Assembly (NCBI GenBank): GCA_964036665.1
Contig: OZ038530.1
Coordinates: 16,762,001-16,826,000, forward strand
DNA: 64,000 nucleotides
Origin: Gordius sp. MW1
Taxonomy: Eukaryota; Nematomorpha; Gordioida; Gordea; Gordiidae
Direction of reading: 5' to 3'
Below the pieces are notes generated by a model, which made no database searches, was not told the origin of the DNA, and worked only from the letters and a program-made list of their open reading frames with translations. Each line of letters opens with the position of its first letter. The first letter of the stretch is position 1. Both the position numbers and the translations under genes were made by a program. Positions 49,118 to 61,672 of this stretch are shown here, in pieces.

Positions 49118-50841
49118 TTCTATATTTATTGATTTATTATTCCCTTTATACAATATTTTTAAAAAGTTAACTTCCTTATCAAAAACGTAAATTCTTTCAA
49201 ATATGATAAGACTAATTATTATCATGAAGTCCTTATTCGATATTGCATGTGAATTATTTGTACATTTCACTTAAATAAAATGCAATAGACCTTGAGCAAA
49301 ATGACACTTAATGCATCGTTTAAATAGATTTATTAACTGAAAAATTAATTCTATTTGCTATTTAAATCTTATGTAACTATTTGTATGGCCATACAAAGTG
49401 TATAAACTGAATAAAGACTGCATGGGGAGAGCGAGGCCAGCGGGCCGGGCCTTTAAAGGCGATGAACAAAAAGTGCCTACCCAGTTTGAGCTCACATAAC
49501 CAATTTGGGTTATATTTGGCCCTTTTTTGCGAATATAAAGATGAACATAGGAATGCACATTGTAGTATAATGGTAAAAATTATATTTATGATGACTAACG
49601 TGTAGAATTTCAAATTATAGTAAAGGGATTTTAAGAGGAAATTATAAATTTAAGTCAGACGTGTTTCTATGGTGGAAGCATAGACTAATAGACTGCTCAT
49701 TCCCTTTTAAAAAGTGTACCCCATTTTGGCAGCCATTTTGATAAGTGAAACATGAATTTTGGCCAATTTATATGGTTTAATGAATTTTTAAAATCGCTAT
49801 AATGATTAAAATGGGTTGTTTCATGTTATAAGATCAATGATTATTGTCCAATGCAATCCATCGCTATACTAACTCTACTTCACTTATCAAAATGGTGGTC
49901 GTTTTTGGAAACACTTTTGATGCGTGAATATACAAGAGATGAGCATGGGTGGAAGCAACACCAATCATACTATTATTATATTAAGGGCACTTTTGGAAAT
50001 GTAAGTCATCTTTTAGAAGAGAGAGATCTGATTAAAATACGACAATATTAAATAGGGATTATAAACAGATATACTACTTTAATTGGGGCAGTTTGGTTAC
50101 TTAAGGAACGATACAACGTTCATAAATAATTTCCAAGTATCGTGGGCATTTTGTGGGCTTATTTTATTCAATACGGGCTTAATTCGGCGCACACTTCAGG
50201 TTTGGGTATGGGTCGAAAAAATACATTTCTGCGGATATAGGCAGTGACGCAACTTGATATTCCGGTCCATGCAGACCTTAAGGGCCCGTCTTAATATACG
50301 ATTCAACTTCACAGCGCCATACTTTTGTTTGTCTAAATATGCGATATACATGTCGTGGAATCAACAATTTTAGTTAGTTACCATATGAATATGCATTAAT
50401 AAGCGTAATTAAAGGATAAATATTTGTTTTATGAGGAGCAAAAACACAAAAACAGAACAAAAATGAAGTGACGCTCGTTTTAAGACGCGGCTATGTTTTA
50501 ACATGCATTCGCGTTTTTAATCTTGATTCAAAATCGCGTATTAAGACGCACTCTAATGTGTACTTCCGTTAATATTTATTATAAAAATCAATTGTGTTTT
50601 CATAACACATCAGACTTTTCATGTCGTTTAATTCATTGTGCAAACAGGAAGTAAAAACACGCATAGTTATTGAAATAAATATTTTGAAAGTTATGGTCAT
50701 TCCAAAATAAGCTTATCGAAAAAAAACCAAAATTAGCATTAAAAATAAAAAAAAACTAAAAACATACAAATAAATTTGACGCGCGGAAATTATTTTTTTG
50801 AATATAATTTATATATCCAAATTTAAATTAGTCCTAGCCTT
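49118..50841. other. Intergenic DNA with one foldback and no gene
   Basis: Only the inverted repeat at 49,725-49,905 stands out. A modest GC-rich patch at 49,425-49,500 has no recognisable coding content. Confidence 0.45.
49725..49905. repeat. Small inverted repeat (foldback/MITE-like)
   Basis: CCATTTTGATAAGTGAA at about 49,733 has an exact reverse complement at about 49,879. The arms weaken outside this core. No target duplication was identified. Confidence 0.45.
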
Positions 50842-51005
50842 CATGGGCCTAGCCAGCGTTGGGATCAGAGGGGGGCAACAATAATTTTGGGAGGGGCAAA
50901 ATGATCATTTTTTGAAATTTTAGCCATTATTTTATTAAATTTCAACAATTTTTGGATTTAGAGGGGGCAGCCGCCCCTCCCTGCCTCCCTTTGGCTACGC
51001 CCATG
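50842..51005. mobile_element. hAT-type MITE (CATGGGCGTAGCC family) with exact target duplication
   Basis: The ends are CATGGGCCTAGCCAG and TTGGCTACGCCCATG. The 8-bp duplication CTAGCCTT is exact at 50834-50841 and 51006-51013. Confidence 0.9.
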
Positions 51006-51703
51006 CTAGCCTTGCTATCACATCCATCAAAGATCAATTTAGGTTTTAGTCTTCTTAGGTAATTAATTACAACCGATTATCATTATCCCATCCCCTCCTT
51101 TATTGTAAACAACACCTTTTGAAAGGAAAAAGTCAGGATTTCTTTGATGTTCTCTTATATCACACAAACACACCACAGCAGACATTATTTAAATCACACT
51201 ATGACTATACAAACACCCTCCCCGACATTAATTTGTGGTTTGTTTAGCTTTAAACAATACGGCAAAAATAGATATTACTACACCTAGCCTGCGTAGCTAT
51301 CTTTTAATCAATCATAGATATATATAACGTTTATTTAAACGTTAATTAGAGTGGATAATGATGATTAACAAATTTACCAAGGGCATCAGACACCCCACAT
51401 CCCCCCCCCCCCATCAGACTGTTGATACATAATTATTGGATGATATTTAACCTTAAAAATAGATACTATCTCCCAACAATATAGAACCGGTGGTAAGTTA
51501 GGTAAATATTAGCTTAGCCCTATGTCTAGGTCATGTATAATAACATTATTTCAAGGTAGGGGATGGTAATTGATTATGAATCCTATAATATGTTTTAGTT
51601 TGTAATAAGTTTCACTAGGAAATAGGTGAACTGTTTGAAAATACAAATACATATCGAGATGTCAACTGATTGCTATATAAGCATAGACTAATATACAAGT
51701 TAC

Positions 51704-51883
51704 CATTGGCGTAGCCAGCATTGGAATTAGAGGGGGGCCATAATGATTTAGTGAGGGGCAAAATGATCATTTTTTGAAATTTTAGCCAGAATTTTAATAA
51801 ATTACCACAAATTTTTGAATTTAAGGGAGGGGGGCAGCCGCCTTCCCCCCTGCCCCCCCTCCCCTCCCCCGGCTACACCCATG
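51704..51883. mobile_element. hAT-type MITE (CATGGGCGTAGCC family)
   Basis: The ends are CATTGGCGTAGCCAGC and CGGCTACACCCATG, and the interior matches the copies at 26.4, 28.3 and 50.8 kb. The flanks CAAGTTAC/TAAGTTAC match at 7 of 8 positions. Confidence 0.85.
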
Positions 51884-53504
51884 TAAGTTACTATCATTTA
51901 ATATTAAGGATGGATTCGTTGTTAAATATTTTTAATTACAGTTATTCTATAGCATAATTTAAAGAAAGCAAATCAATAATTATAAATTTTTATGCCTTTG
52001 ACAGTTAGATATTGCATCAAAGTATCTTTAAAAACTTATTATGCGAAATTTATGAGGATATTGGCAATGTTATTAACGTTTACTTCGGCGAAATTTAAAT
52101 GTTTGTCTCAAGATTTGACTATATAAGCCTAGTCTAGGTTTTTGTTTATACACACCCGTTTTAGCATTGAGGTACTCAAGGGTGAGGATTTATAATAAAA
52201 ATTCCACCCCCTACTGATTTTAAAATTTCTTTTTTATTAAGATAATATACTATATTACAAAATTCATGATTTAAAATGAATGCTTACCTTAAATTATTTA
52301 AGCTTTTTAAAATGATTATGCAAAGGATTTTGTTAAACTTTTCTTTTCTTGTTATAGGCAATAGGTTTAAATTTTAAATTTAATATGTCTTTCTTGAAAA
52401 TTGAACTTAGAGAAAGAGTCTAATCGTACATTTTGTTTCAGAAAACTTGCATCGGTGAACCTTTTAAATTCACTATTATAGAAGAAAACGGACTTAAAAC
52501 GTCCGAAAAACTCGAGACACGTATTTAAATTATTATCAAAGGCAATAATAATGTTTTAGTGATCCTGCTTGTTCGTCATAATTTTCAATTAATAAAAAGT
52601 TCTAAGGGTTTTGTGGTCCTAATTTTAGCCAATTAAAATATAAATGCAAAGGAAAAATAGGTTAGGGAAAATTTGTTTTTCCATTTTATAGGATGAGATT
52701 ATCTTGATTTGTCTATTATTTATAAGACTGACACTATTATGATTAATTTTCTGAAGAATTGTACAGTTTGTGCATCGATTATTAATTTCAAAATAATAGT
52801 CTTATAACTAATTAGTTAAAATTAATTGATAAAATAATATAACTATCAAAACAACTATATTTTTTTTATATTAGTGAATGAGTTTAAGTGTGTTATTTCT
52901 GTACGCAATTTTAATTTATATGAGCTAAAGCCATTTTAAGGCAACATTAATGAATTTTTGCCTGGCTAATTTGTCACGTTGTAAGGTTTTTTTAAGCGAA
53001 TTGATTGTCGGAAAAACAAAAAAATTAGAGTGACAAAAAAGCATTAGAAGTTGGATCATAGGCAATGCCCGTTATTAAAAAATTATATTAAATCTAACAA
53101 ATTTTAAGGCTTTTATACAACTTGGGGGGGGGGGAGTCCAGGGGAGAGCCACATTATACTTAATTTTAAACATTTAATAAAATCAAAAACTAGTTATAAC
53201 ATTTTTACTTGCAATAATAATAATAGAGAGAGATACATTAAAAATGAAAAATAAATTACGCTATATATTAAATTATACTATAAATTAAAGCCTTAATGTA
53301 TTCAAAAAAATAAATCCTGTATGTATTTAAGGTAAAATGAAAATCCAAATCTTTCTCAGAACATATTTTTTTTTCAAACTACTGGAGTTGTACTAAAAAT
53401 TTATTTGGCGTTTTATATAAATGAATTTGTATAAATAATATATGGCGATGATATGAGGTTTTGAGCATTTATTCGTGGTTAGACCGCTACAAAAAAGCAC
53501 CCTA
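51884..53504. other. AT-rich 3' flank of the bHLH gene
   Basis: No gene or repeat family was recognised. A G run lies at about 53,125-53,135. Confidence 0.5.
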
Positions 53505-54489
53505 TCATATGGAATTAGATAGGGGATATAAGGCAATATCTTTAAAATCATCAGGAATTTCGTCCCTCATATCATTAAATGATTTTTTTATATCTTTAGT
53601 TAGGGAATTATGGATAATTTTGCGAGAGAACTCAGGCCTTAAACTGTTATGACAGTGATTAGAAACTTGCGTTTTGATCGTGAAATTGTGATTTTGGGGT
53701 TGGTTCGAACCTTTTACCTCCGAATCCTGCCTATATTTGGGGGCGTCAGAAGTGCAATTCAAGGCTTCGTTAACAGTCAAAGCTGATTGCAATGTTTTAA
53801 TGTATTCGATAGCCGCTTTTAGCGTATCAACTTTAGACCATTTTTTAGCACTTTTTTTGGTGTGATTATCGATTTTATCGTTCATATATTTGGAATTTTT
53901 GTTGGAAGCTAGGGTTTTTAGAAGGTCTGATTCATCAAACTGAGAACGATCATCACCAGGAATTTTTTTCTTGAGTATTTCGAATCCTTTATTAATCATC
54001 TTGACACGGTTTCTCTCGCGCGCGTTTCTGCGTCCAGATCCTGCGATAACTTTGTAGGGTGGGCATTGCGAGCCACTATACGTAGTTGCGGGAGAATTTA
54101 GGCATGAATCGGAAGAAGTGCTATTTTCAAAATGGCCCCTGGACTGCTCAAGTTCACTAGGACAGTAAGCCGCATAATAGGAAGTTAGTGGAGGTGTAAG
54201 AGAGTGCATATTTTTTGGTACCGATTCATATTCACGACTAAATTGATCGCGAGAATAGGCGCTTTCATGGGATGTGGTATCGTCTTGATGGAGCAACGCC
54301 CATTCAGATTTGATGTCCATCCTATGCCTTTGCCGGATCATAACTGAGCTATGACATGCATTGGGATTTTCAATTTCTGGAAGTTGAAAAGCTGCAATAA
54401 AACAAAAAAATATTAAACCAAAAGCTATAATTGGGTAATTAAAAATTAATTCGTTTTAACTTACGATTTATTTTAAAAGAACTTTGCAT
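53505..54489 (-). CDS. Achaete-scute-like bHLH transcription factor, 2 exons, long loop insert
   Basis: Exon 1 is 54489-54465 (MQSSFKIN plus one base, donor C|GTAAGT) and exon 2 is 54391-53505 (acceptor TTTTATTGCAG|CT); together 912 nt, 303 aa. The 73-bp intron is phase 1. The basic region and helix 1 are RRNARERNRVKMINKGFEIL (from residue 129), nearly the RRNARERNRVK of fly achaete-scute proteins. Helix 2 is KWSKVDTLKAAIEYIKTLQ (about 194-212). The loop between KKKIPG and KKWSKV is about 38 residues (S/D/N/K-rich), where vertebrate ASCL loops have only a few. A shorter reading from the internal ATG at 54341 (residue 26) is possible, but the spliced start has better signals. The family forms heterodimers with E proteins, binds E-boxes and drives neural-precursor fate. 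The usual C-terminal ASCL motif is not recognisable; the protein ends DDFKDIALYPLSNSI. Confidence 0.88.
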
Positions 54490-55751
54490 AAGTAGGATTT
54501 ATAAATTCCGTATAAATATATTGAAAGATTTCTTAGTTTTTACGAAATAAATTTTTAAATTAATATCTAAAGAATGGATTGTCCGTAGTTAGACCGATAG
54601 ACATAAAGAATGTCAGTGGGTCAGTCCTCGATGTAAAACAATAGTCACACTAATGCCATATCAGTGCAGTGATGTTTTCTTCCTTTATTATTAATGTTAG
54701 TTTGCTTTACCCTAATAAATGATGGACACAGTGGAGGAGATAGGAAGGACAGTATATTATGGGACCACAAGGGTCAAGTAGGTTGTTAATGATGGAGAGA
54801 TAGCCTACTTCAAGTGCTTAAATGAACAATATATAGATAGATAGATATATATACAAATATATTTGTTTTAATTAACTAGATACACTACACACTATACACT
54901 CTATTTCTTCTTTTCCAATCTAATGTAATCTAAAACAATGTGTGTAAACCCATGGCGGCTGCTGCGTCTTCCTTTATATGAGATAATGAAACTTTAATAT
55001 TGCTAATTATAGACATCTTACCAAATATTAGCTTGAGGTTAGTTCAATACTTTTAAATATGAACTTAATCAACACTTATAACTTTTAAAACAAACAATAA
55101 ATTAATTAGTTACAGCAAGAAAAGTTAGTAACTTTAGCTTTTAACGCTCATTGGATTTTAAAGGAAAACATTTTGTCCGGCCAAATAAGCAAAGTTTAAT
55201 TCAAACAGAGCTGGTCTGTATTTCAGCTGATATAAGGATTTTTACACTTCTCATATTTTTGAAGTACCCTTTAATCCTATGAAAGGTTTATAAAAAAATT
55301 TCAAGTCTTTCTCGATGATTTTTAAATTATATATTTTAGTATATGGTACAAGCAAATTAATTCCGTGATCCATATTTGTATAAAAATTTGGAGTTTTCGG
55401 AACCTAAGGTAGAAGGAATAAAGCGACTAAATCGGATTTCACATGCAAGATATTTTCGCCTCTCCAACCAAAACTCTAATCTTTCGACCCTAAAGAAGAC
55501 CTCAAGACCGCCAAATACCAGGCCCATCTCTCATCCATTATTTATATGCCAATTGTCGCCTCATGTTTTGGAACCTTCGGGCCCCATGCTCCTTTAATTT
55601 GTCTTTAAAATATTCCATAAGATATTGGCTAAAACAAATATTTGGTACCCTGATCGCAAATTTGATTTTTAATCCAACTGACCTATTCTTGCGGATGATA
55701 TTTGGGATGCTTTTGAGTTATAGCATATTTATTGTTTCCTATATGCACTTT
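54490..55751. other. 5' flank of the bHLH gene
   Basis: It should hold the promoter. AATTTATAAATCC just upstream of the ATG is only weakly TATA-like. The rest is unassigned; no second gene is seen. Confidence 0.4.
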
Positions 55752-57583
55752 TTAATTGCTATGCAATTTATGGGCTCGTTTTTTGTTGTCCGTCCGTCTG
55801 TCTGTCCGTCCGTTACCCTCCCTATCTATTTGCATTGGGTATATTAGGTTATCGCTTTTTTAAATTAATGGATGAGAAAGAGGTGCCCCACCCCTCATCT
55901 CTATCTCCCTCGCTGTGTTATTTTTTGAATTAATGCATAAGAGGTGCCCCACCCCTCATCTCTATCTCTCTCGGTGTGTTATATATAAGATTTGTTAAAT
56001 TATCTATTATATAATAAACATAAATAAAAGTTGTTTACTTTTAATTGCTATGCAATTTAACTAGTTTTTGTTATATAATAAACATAGATAAAAGTTGTTT
56101 ACTTTTAATGCTATGCAATTTAACTAGTTATATAATAAACATAAATAAAAGTTGTTTACTTTTTAATTGCTATGCAATTTAACTAGTTTTGGGGTTAGAA
56201 TCCCGGAGTTTTTTTTGACTCTTATAATTGTTCTTGTTACTATCATTGATAATAAGAATTTTTGGCCGTCCGCTGGCTGCTGACCAATGAAAAAAATGAC
56301 CATTGGCCAAAATGTGAATCGAAATTATTTTTTTCGTTTTTTTTTGACTTTTATGATTGTTCCTGTTTCTACCATTGCTATTATGACTTTTTGGCCGTCC
56401 GCTGGCTGCTGACCAATGTTATATAATAAACATAAATAAAAGTTGTTTACTTTTAATTGCTATGCAATTTAACTAGTTTTTGGGTTAGAATCCCGGAGTT
56501 TTTTTTGACTCCTATGATTGTTCTTGTTACTATCATTGATAATAAGACTTTTTGGCCGTCCGTTGGCTGCTGACCAATGAAAAAAATGACCATTGGCAAA
56601 AATGTGAATCCGAGTTTATTTTTTCGTTTTTTTTGACTATTATGATTGTTCCTGTTACTACCATTGCTATTATGACTTTTTGGCCGTCCGCTGGCTCCTG
56701 ACCGATTGAAAATATGACCATTGGCCAAAATGTGAATCGAAATTATTTTTTTCGGTTTTTTTGACTATTATGATTGTTCCTGTTCCTACCATTGCTATTA
56801 TGACTTTTTGGCCGTCCGCTGGCTGCTGACCAATGGAATAAAATGACCATTGGCCAAAATGTGATTCGAAAACTTTTTTTTCGTTTTTTTTGACTATTAT
56901 GAATTTATATCGACTTTTACCGTGTCCTGGCTGCTGACCAATGGAAAAAAATGACCATTGGCCAAAATGTGATTCGAAAATTTTTTTTTCGTTTTTTTTT
57001 ACTCTTATGAATTTATATCCACTTTTACCGTGTGCTGGCTGCTGACCAATGGAAAAAAATGACCATTGGCCAAAGTGAGCATCAAAATTTTTTTTTCCGT
57101 TTTTTTGGCTATCATTGACTTATAGAGTATCTGTTGGTACTGACCAATAGAGAAAAAGTGACCATTGGCCAAATTTTTGATTTTTTTAATTAAAAATTGT
57201 TCAAATTCTACAAAAAATTTCTCCCAACAATTCTGCAAATTCTTAACATTGTGTTGTTTTATAATATAATGTTTGTTAGACCCATAATCACTAAAGGCCA
57301 TAAAAACTAATGTAATACGCAACTAGATGCAAACACTAAATCTAACCCTAACCCTTGCCTATATTACATTTTGCCTATAATGGAAAATTTGTATAAATAA
57401 TTAATTAATCATTAGGCATTTAATACCCCCCTATAGGCATTCTCGCCCCTTCCCACCTTTCTCGCCCATAAATTGCATAGCAAATATGATACATTTATAC
57501 GAAGTACAGATGAGTCGTCCCCCCTTCCCTTCCCCTCTTCCCTTCCCTTCTCCCCCTTCCCACGAGGGCCGAAGGCCCGAGTT
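55752..57583 (+). mobile_element. Minisatellite-bearing HINE/Helentron-like element, copy A (complete)
   Basis: Structure 5' to 3': terminus AATTGCTATGCAATTTATGG (near-palindromic), GGGCTCG, (GTCC)n, two copies of GAGGTGCCCCACCCCTCATC, then tandem units with TGGCTGCTGACCAATG and ATGACCATTGGCC, a fixed tail with telomere-like TAACCCTAACCC, TTTCTCGCCCATAAATTGC, a C/T tract, and the terminal hairpin GGGCC-GAA-GGCCC followed by CGAGTT. There is no coding capacity beyond repeat-derived open frames. No target duplication is seen, which would suit Helitron-type insertion. Confidence 0.6.
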
Positions 57584-58011
57584 ATTTATTTTAATATCTA
57601 ATTTTTAATTATGTATCTAAATTGAAATAAATCCATTAAAAACTACATTCTCAAAACCCAGATTCTCTATCACACTAGCAATATGTACAGACTGTTACCG
57701 AAAAAGAATTATGTTTGTGCTAATTATTCCCCTTCTTATCTAACTCACAGCCATCTTAAGAAGGACAATCGTTGTTAGACAAAAGGACATTTTCAAAGAC
57801 TAGGTGAGGTATAAAATACTATTGGGGCAGTGAAACATGTGAAATACCGTGTACTTCATTACTCATTCGAATAAGAAAGGGGCAAAATCTTAGATAAGAA
57901 CATGTAGCCCCATGCCACATGGCAAATTAGAAAATGGTTTTTATAACAAGAAACAATGCGTAATTTATGTAGGCCGTTTTATCGAGCATAAACAATCTTT
58001 AATTTAATCAG

Positions 58012-58219
58012 GGTCAATAAGGTATTGGGCCTTGGTGGAAATATTGCCCCCTCTCGTAAGAAATCTCCAGTGCGGCCACGTCAATCATAGAAGTGGTGTT
58101 TTGTTATTATACATAATAGCTTATTTTTAGGGAGGCCTTTGTGGCCGTGAGGCTGCTTTAATTGGATTACGACGCGGTCATCTATCATTCGCAATTACAG
58201 CTTTAATTCTCGGTCAAGG
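58012..58219 (+). CDS. Candidate two-exon coding fragment, ankyrin-like, unassigned
   Basis: Two GC-richer patches in AT-rich DNA have splice-like edges: 58012-58055 (acceptor TTTAATCAG, donor CTC|GTAAGA) and 58131-58219 (acceptor TTATTTTTAG, donor CAAGG|GTAAGG). Joined phase 0, they read SIRYWALVEILPPL, then GGLCGREAALIGLRRGHLSF and AITALILGQ. The second part has the GREAALIGLRRGHL...LIL spacing of an ankyrin repeat. No start, stop or further exons were found, so this may be part of a gene with tiny exons or a chance arrangement. On the other strand, 58088 to 58014 also has a 24-residue open frame starting MIDVAALEISYERGQYF, which competes with this reading. Confidence 0.28.
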
Positions 58220-60215
58220 GTAAGGCAATTGTAGACAAAGACGATAGAAATCTACTAATTGCGAAGGTATCAACCGTCCCTTATTTAGTTTTTTTTCAAG
58301 TGGAGGATTAACAAACAATAAAACTTTGATTTAAAATGCATTTACATAGTTAATACTGTGATTTTAGGATTTAAACGTCTTAGCATTATAAGGAGCTGAG
58401 TGATTTATATAAAATATGAAATTATATATAACTTTCTATTGACGATATATCTTTCATGACCGTTTGCAGTTTGTGTATTTTAGTTTAGACAATCAAAATA
58501 TTGCATGAAATTTCAGGGAATATGATATTCTTGTTGGAAATTAGGTCTAAAACAAAGTTTTTTTTTTATAAAGTAAAGGCTTTTACTATAAAATTGGACC
58601 ACAAAATACAATAGAAGCGATATTTAAAGAGAAAAAATGTTTATTAAAAGTTGATTTTGATTAAGAGTTTTCCCTTATAACAACATCTAACACTGTGCAG
58701 GGGAGACCGGGGACTAAATAGCCATAAAAATTGAATCACGTTTTAAAAAACACTAAAAATTATTTTTTCAATTTTTTTGTTGAATTTTAAGGTCTATTTT
58801 TACTATAGGAAAAAAATTCGGATTGAAAAGAATGATAGTTTTCTCATAAATTAAATTTAAAAAAAAAACAAAAAATTTAAAAAATGCCCGGGGTATCGGG
58901 GGATAGATTATCTGGTGTATGCCAACTCAAATCAATAAAAAAATTGTTTATTATAAAACAACATAGAGAATGCAAATGTATGGTTATATTTTACATAATA
59001 CAATTAAAAATGGGTCGAGATGACAATCTGATTCAGGTACCCATAAAAGACAAACTCTCCTATGGAAAAAATCTTTAAATAGTCTATTAATAATCCAAAT
59101 TAAACTAAAATAAATTAATTAAACCAAATTATTGTTTTTTAAATCTTGATATTTGTCTCCGACCCCTATTTTAATAAACAATGAATAATTTAACATGTGA
59201 TATTGCAAAAAATTTAATCATTAGACGGGTTTTATTTAAAAAATATCCCTTTATAAGATAGAACATAAATTAATTTAAAATATACAGCCAAAAAATTTTA
59301 TGTCCAAGATACAAAATTTTGTCAAGGCTACTAATAGCCTCGAAAAATCGTTTTTCTTCTACACAAATTTTGCATTTTATTTTTTATAAACAAAAAATTT
59401 TGTACTTATACCTTATGAAAAAATACACACATGGTTTAAATTTTAATAATATATCATTATTATTTTAAAAAAATAATTACGAAGATATTAGTAACCCCGG
59501 GCTACGACTAGCTTCGGTCTCCCCTACGTTCCGCTAATTTTCAAATAATGTATCAAAAATGATGCCAAGGCGAGGAAAAATTAAGGAAAAATATACGGCT
59601 ATTTGGAATCTAATCTTAATGTATTATTGGTTTTTAGAAGTCATTTGTGACAATTTTCCCTATCTTCAATTGCAACGTATTCGATTTATCTAACGTTTCA
59701 GATTCAAATACCTAAGAATGAACGAATGTAAGTTCACTGGTCAAAAGTCAGTTCCACCCACCCTTTCCTGAAATCATTTTAACCTTAAATCAGACTTTTC
59801 GCTAGAATTTTATTTAATTTTTATACCCTTTATTTTTAAGAGTCATAATTTGGCATTCTCAAGAATTTTTACTCTTACATGTTAATTTAATTCTACGTGT
59901 TTAATCACATAACTAAGATTAGAGATTTGTTGTAAAAATGATTTTAATTGTGATATTAATACATTTTAATATATGAACCCTGCTGACAAAGTACTTTGTA
60001 ATAAAGCAAATGAATCCTTAAGTACTTGATTATAAGTAAATAAGTAACAAAGCTGAGGACTCTAATTGATTGTTATCAATATAATGAGTCTAACAATATC
60101 CCAAATTTTAATGTATATCGAATTAAATTTAATTTTAAAAGTATTCAATTGTTTAATATCAAGTTCGTTTATTTTGAATGCTTTTACATTTTGTCAAAAA
60201 AGATTTCCATGATGA
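58220..60215. other. AT-rich intergenic DNA
   Basis: No recognisable coding or repeat family is present. A small CCCGGGCTACGACTAGC patch near 59,495 is the only GC-rich spot. Confidence 0.5.
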
Positions 60216-60385
60216 CATGGGCGTAGCCAGGATTAAAATTAAAGGGGGGCAAGAAAGATGTAGGGAGGAGCAAACAGAATATATTTTAAAAATTTAGCCA
60301 TAGAATAATAAATTTTAACGAATTTTAGGATCTTAGAGAGAACAGCCGCCTTTTCCTGCCATCCCCTGGCTACGCCCGTCCCGTG
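60216..60385. mobile_element. hAT-type MITE (CATGGGCGTAGCC family) with exact target duplication
   Basis: It starts CATGGGCGTAGCCAGG and ends GGCTACGCCCGTCCCGTG, with a short expansion at the right end. The 8-bp duplication CATGATGA is exact at 60208-60215 and 60386-60393. Confidence 0.87.
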
Positions 60386-60804
60386 CATGATGATATACAA
60401 ATAAACAAATTTTCTTTGGTACATGGTTCTTCATCCCAGAAGTCAATGTAATTACATACAATGGTTAACAAATAAATTTTAAACGTCTTCTACAATTCAT
60501 AAGCTTTCTTTTGTTCGGCTTTTTATATAAGGGAGAAGATAGGATGCAAATACATTGTTTAGTTTGAAGAATTTTATTATTTGTCAACTTGTGAGTTAAT
60601 TTGTCGATTGCCTTGAACTTGTTAACTAGTTTTAAAGATTGTAGGGTTATATAAATATTGTTGAAAAATATACACCAAAATTAAAATTTATGCATTTGGC
60701 AGCATTAAGAAAGAAGTATGATTTATACCACATCTCTTTTTTTAATCCTATTGTGGTTAAAAAATTTCCAAACCATTTGGGATATATTTTCAGGCATTCA
60801 CGTA

Positions 60805-61672
60805 AGAGAAAAACACTTTGGCCAGTGGGCATTTTTTCTAATGGTCAGCAGGTTAAGAAACGTCTAAATACATAAGGTCCAAATATTAAAAAAACGAAAA
60901 AATTTTCCAATCAGACTTTGGCCATTGGTCATTTTTTCATTTGGTCAGCAGACGGCCACAAAGCCTATGATTATAATATAGAAAAAAAATTCGATATATA
61001 CTTTGGCCAGTGGTCATTTTTTTTATTGGTCAGTAGCCAGCAAACGGCCAAATAGTCTATATTTATAATATAGAAAAAAAATTTGATACACTTTGGCCAA
61101 TGGCCATTTTTTTCCATTGGTCAGCAGCCAGGAGACGGTCAAAAGGGATTTAAATATATAAGAGACAAACAAAACTAAAAAAAGTTTTTGATTTACACTT
61201 TGGCCAATGGTCATTTTTTCTATTGGTCAGCAGCCAGTGGACGGCCAAAAAGCCAATATTATCAATGTTATTCACAAGAACAATATATTAATTAATTAGG
61301 GCCTATGCCTCTACTGATATGGGTCCCTGTGCCCCCCCCCCTCCCCCATAAAGGCTTATGCCTCTACTGATGTAGGTTTGAATCTCGGCGAGGGCAAATT
61401 TTTTTTAAAATTAATTTATCAATGTTAACCAAATATTCAAAAAACGGAAAAAATATTTCGGTTTCCACTTTGGCCAATGGTTATTTTTTTATTGGTCAGT
61501 AGCCAGGAGACGGTCAAAAAGCCATATAATCAATGGCATTAACAAGAACAATATATTAATTTAAAAAAAATACAAAAAAAATTTGCCCTCGCCGAGATTT
61601 GAACCCACATTATTAGATACAAGTTGGACAACGGACGGACAATGAAAAGCGAGCCCTTAAATTGCATAGAAA
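60805..61672 (-). mobile_element. Minisatellite-bearing element, copy F (reverse, 3' truncated)
   Basis: Units with TTTGGCCAATGGTCATTTTT and ATTGGTCAGCAGCCAG run from 60,815 to 61,510. The reverse 5' end, GCGAGCCCTTAAATTGCATA, closes it near 61,672, with a decayed box B (GGTTTGAATCTC) at 61,375. The tail and terminal hairpin are missing. Confidence 0.55.
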
